From an uncultured Clostridiaceae bacterium (lineage in GTDB: Bacteria; Bacillota; Clostridia; Clostridiales; Oxobacteraceae): a DNA stretch of 8,961 nt. The stretch covers positions 1 to 8,961 of the forward strand of contig CALCDS010000423.1 of assembly GCA_937900065.1 (NCBI GenBank). The letters run 5' to 3'. A program made the position numbers and the translations under genes. Shown here in pieces: positions 7,366-8,961 of the stretch (positions are counted from its first letter, which is position 1; each line of letters begins with the position of its first letter). Under the pieces are notes generated by a model that ran no database searches, was not told where the DNA came from, and saw nothing but the letters and a program-made list of their open reading frames with translations.

Positions 7366-7393
7366 ATTATATATTCGATTCTATTTTTTTCAA
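7366..7393 (-). promoter_or_regulatory. Candidate promoter of the MBOAT-SGNH operon
   Basis: On the minus strand TTGAAA (7388-7393) is followed by a 16-base spacer and a perfect TATAAT (7366-7371). Transcription would start near 7359 and leave a leader of about 45 bases before the start codon. The surroundings are very AT-rich, so a chance match is possible. The rest of the 310-base intergenic stretch (7314-7623) holds the hairpin at 7515-7569 and no convincing gene. Confidence 0.6.
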
Positions 7394-7514
7394 TCAGCAA
7401 CCCAGATAATTTTAGCAACATTTTTTATATTATTAAACATTTGCAACAGATGAATGTCAAATTTATTAATAAACTGTTAACAATAAATAGAAAACATATA
7501 TTTATCAAAACCAT

Positions 7515-7569
7515 GATGTTGATTTTTTGAGCATCCCGTTCGCACTTAGGATTGCTCAAAATCAACATC
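7515..7569. repeat. Long imperfect inverted repeat (hairpin) between the MFS and MBOAT genes
   Basis: The left arm (7515-7533) starts GATGTTGATT and ends TTGAGCA. The right arm (7553-7569) reads TGCTCAAAATCAACATC and pairs throughout except for two extra T bases in the left arm. The stem can extend inward through TCC/GGA with one bulged A, leaving a loop of about 12 bases (minus-strand TAAGTGCGAACG). It lies 55 bases past the MFS stop, so it may end or stabilise that transcript. No clean T run follows on either strand, so I do not call it a standard terminator. It could be a copy of a dispersed palindromic repeat. Confidence 0.6.
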
Positions 7570-7623
7570 CATATTATAAACAGAGCCGTTTATTAAAGAT
7601 AAGATCCGGTTTCGGTCAACATT

Positions 7624-8856
7624 TTATTCGCCTGAAACAGGCTTTCCAGCCTCAATCAACACTTTGCTGTCTATCATAAAGAAATTCAAAATAAGCATGG
7701 AAAAACCAGACCCTATAAGCAGCCATTCTATTTTAATATAATCGGCTACCGGGCCGTATACTATCATGGATAGCGGCATTGTGGAGCTTAATATCATATT
7801 CAAAACTCCAAATACCCTGCCTAAAAAATTTTGCTCGACTTTTTGCTGCAGCCAAACTATAAATGGAGTGTTAAACATCGGTGTGACCAATCCAATCAAA
7901 GCCATCAAAAAAAGATATATCCAGAAAACGGGTACGGCTCCAAGTCCAAAGGTGCAAATTGCGATTATAAAGTTTGAAAGCGCCATCGTGTGGATTTTGT
8001 TTTGAAAACCTCCCCATGAAGTCATTATGATCCCGCCAGCCATCATACCGACAGAATAGGCCACTTCGACAGCCGTCAAACGCCAGACATCGTCCCCAAA
8101 GCTGCGTGTAACCTGAAGCGGCGTTAAAAATGATAAAGGTGTAATCAATACATAATATATCGCGCAGAATATGAAAAGCGCTTTAACAAAACTATGACTA
8201 TTTATATACTTTATGCCTTCACGCATATCTTCAAAATAGGTCATGCTCTGTTTCTCAACTGATCTTGCTTGAAACGGAACATGCAAAAACAAGAGCAGCA
8301 ATAAAACCGCTATGGCTGCTGTAACAACATCAATGAAAAATATTGCCTCAATTGAGGCCATCGTCAAAAGTGCACCGCTTAACATTGGAGATAAAAGTAA
8401 AACCAGGGATTGTATGCTGCTGTTTACGGCATTGATCTTTGTCAATTTATCATCAGGCACCAGTTTGGGAATAAGAGCATTTATAGCAGGTATTTGAACC
8501 CCCGAACCAAACGCGCGTATGATCAATACAATAAAAATCAGCCATATCGAATCATATCCCATAAAAAACAGCACAGCCAATATAAATGTAGCCAATGCTA
8601 TTAAAGAATCTGACACCATTATGAGAATTTTTCGGTTATACCGGTCAGCCCATACGCCTGCAAAAGGCGAAATAAAAAAAGTAGGCAGAAAACCACAGAT
8701 AATCGAGATTGTCATCATCGTGCCCGATTTCGTTTTTAGTGTTATATACCATGTGATCGCATACTGAACCAACATAGATCCGAACAGTGATATCGTTTGA
8801 CTCGCTAAAAAAAGCGTTATATTCTTTTTCCAATCTTTATTTATATCTATATCCAA
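7624..8856 (-). CDS. Major facilitator superfamily efflux transporter, DHA3-type
   Basis: This 410-residue protein is almost entirely hydrophobic, with a pattern consistent with about 12 membrane helices and a longer cytoplasmic loop near 195-220 between two halves. The MFS loop 2-3 motif is present as GVWADRYNRK (67-76). The flanking text (WKKNITLFLASQTISLFGS near the start, ISPFAGVWADR, NFLGRVFGVLN in the second half) fits the DHA3 group, which includes Mef macrolide exporters and EntS and is driven by proton exchange. The substrate cannot be assigned; calling it a macrolide pump would go beyond the evidence. The start is TTG, with GGAGGGG (8862-8868) 5 bases upstream; the nearby ATG at 8861 is out of frame and stops after four codons. 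It is separated from the MBOAT gene by 310 bases and is probably a single-gene transcript. Confidence 0.9.
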   Translation of the reverse strand: MDIDINKDWKKNITLFLASQTISLFGSMLVQYAITWYITLKTKSGTMMTISIICGFLPTFFISPFAGVWADRYNRKILIMVSDSLIALATFILAVLFFMGYDSIWLIFIVLIIRAFGSGVQIPAINALIPKLVPDDKLTKINAVNSSIQSLVLLLSPMLSGALLTMASIEAIFFIDVVTAAIAVLLLLLFLHVPFQARSVEKQSMTYFEDMREGIKYINSHSFVKALFIFCAIYYVLITPLSFLTPLQVTRSFGDDVWRLTAVEVAYSVGMMAGGIIMTSWGGFQNKIHTMALSNFIIAICTFGLGAVPVFWIYLFLMALIGLVTPMFNTPFIVWLQQKVEQNFLGRVFGVLNMILSSTMPLSMIVYGPVADYIKIEWLLIGSGFSMLILNFFMIDSKVLIEAGKPVSGE

Positions 8857-8905
8857 AACATCCCCTCCAAAATTCCAGTCCTTGATAATATTTAAAGGTT
8901 GGATT

Positions 8906-8934
8906 TTATTATTTAATTGACTTTTTCTTGTAAA
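8906..8934 (-). promoter_or_regulatory. Weak candidate promoter of the MFS gene
   Basis: On the minus strand TTTACA (8929-8934) is followed by a 17-base spacer and TAATAA (8906-8911). The -35 is good but the -10 matches only three of six bases, so this is tentative. Confidence 0.3.
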
Positions 8935-8945
8935 CTTCTTATATA
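8917..8945 (+). promoter_or_regulatory. Candidate divergent promoter reading out of the right edge
   Basis: On the plus strand TTGACT (8917-8922), five of six consensus, is followed by 17 bases and TATATA (8940-8945). It would drive a gene beyond the window, back to back with the MFS gene, and it overlaps the minus-strand candidate. If real, a shared regulator could act here. AT-rich DNA produces such matches by chance. Confidence 0.35.
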
Positions 8946-8961
8946 TTTATTGTCATACCAT

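Noticed and set aside
7450..7530. Plus-strand open frame of 26 codons (starts MNVKFINKLL)
   Set aside because: It has no ribosome binding site, AT-rich composition and runs into the hairpin arm; it looks like chance.
7624..8856. Naming the MFS gene as a macrolide resistance mef gene
   Set aside because: The family resemblance is at the DHA3 level only; substrate specificity cannot be read from the sequence.

Overview
The window is AT-rich DNA with strong Shine-Dalgarno sites (AGGAGG-like), frequent TTG and GTG starts, and protein families typical of Gram-positive anaerobes. This points to a low-GC Firmicute, probably a clostridium; the species cannot be read from the sequence. All six genes I can support lie on the minus strand, so transcription runs from high to low coordinates. 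No tRNA, rRNA, CRISPR array or insertion sequence was seen.

Region 1 (about 8961 to 7624): one major facilitator superfamily efflux protein of the DHA3 type, starting at a TTG behind a clear ribosome binding site. A candidate promoter facing the other way lies at the right edge. A 310-base intergenic stretch follows. It holds a long imperfect hairpin (7515-7569) and a good candidate promoter (7366-7393).

Region 2 (7313 to 4357): a two-gene unit made of an MBOAT O-acyltransferase of the AlgI/DltB type and a membrane-anchored SGNH-type protein. The pair probably O-acetylates (or O-acylates) an extracytoplasmic or secreted polysaccharide: the MBOAT protein passes the acyl group across the membrane and the SGNH protein completes transfer outside. 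The SGNH protein carries a C-terminal module that looks like an ILEI/FAM3 (PANDER) domain with its two halves in swapped order. This is the most unusual thing in the window. The unit ends in a nested hairpin terminator (4295-4340).

Region 3 (4242 to 85): a MarR-family regulator followed by two half-size ABC exporters that form an asymmetric heterodimer of the TM287/288, LmrCD and BmrCD type. The marR promoter has a perfect TTGACA -35 box. A perfect 10-bp inverted repeat lies across its expected start site, as expected for autorepression relieved by a ligand. The first ABC subunit has a degenerate nucleotide site and the second has a degenerate signature motif, so the pair has one catalytic and one non-catalytic ATP site. 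The operon closes with a perfect 20-bp hairpin (85-133). Past it, an extended -10 promoter at the left edge probably serves the next minus-strand gene.

Five of the six genes start with TTG or GTG. Two stop codons are embedded in the ribosome binding site of the next gene, and one stop overlaps the next start (ATGA), so translational coupling is likely in both operons.
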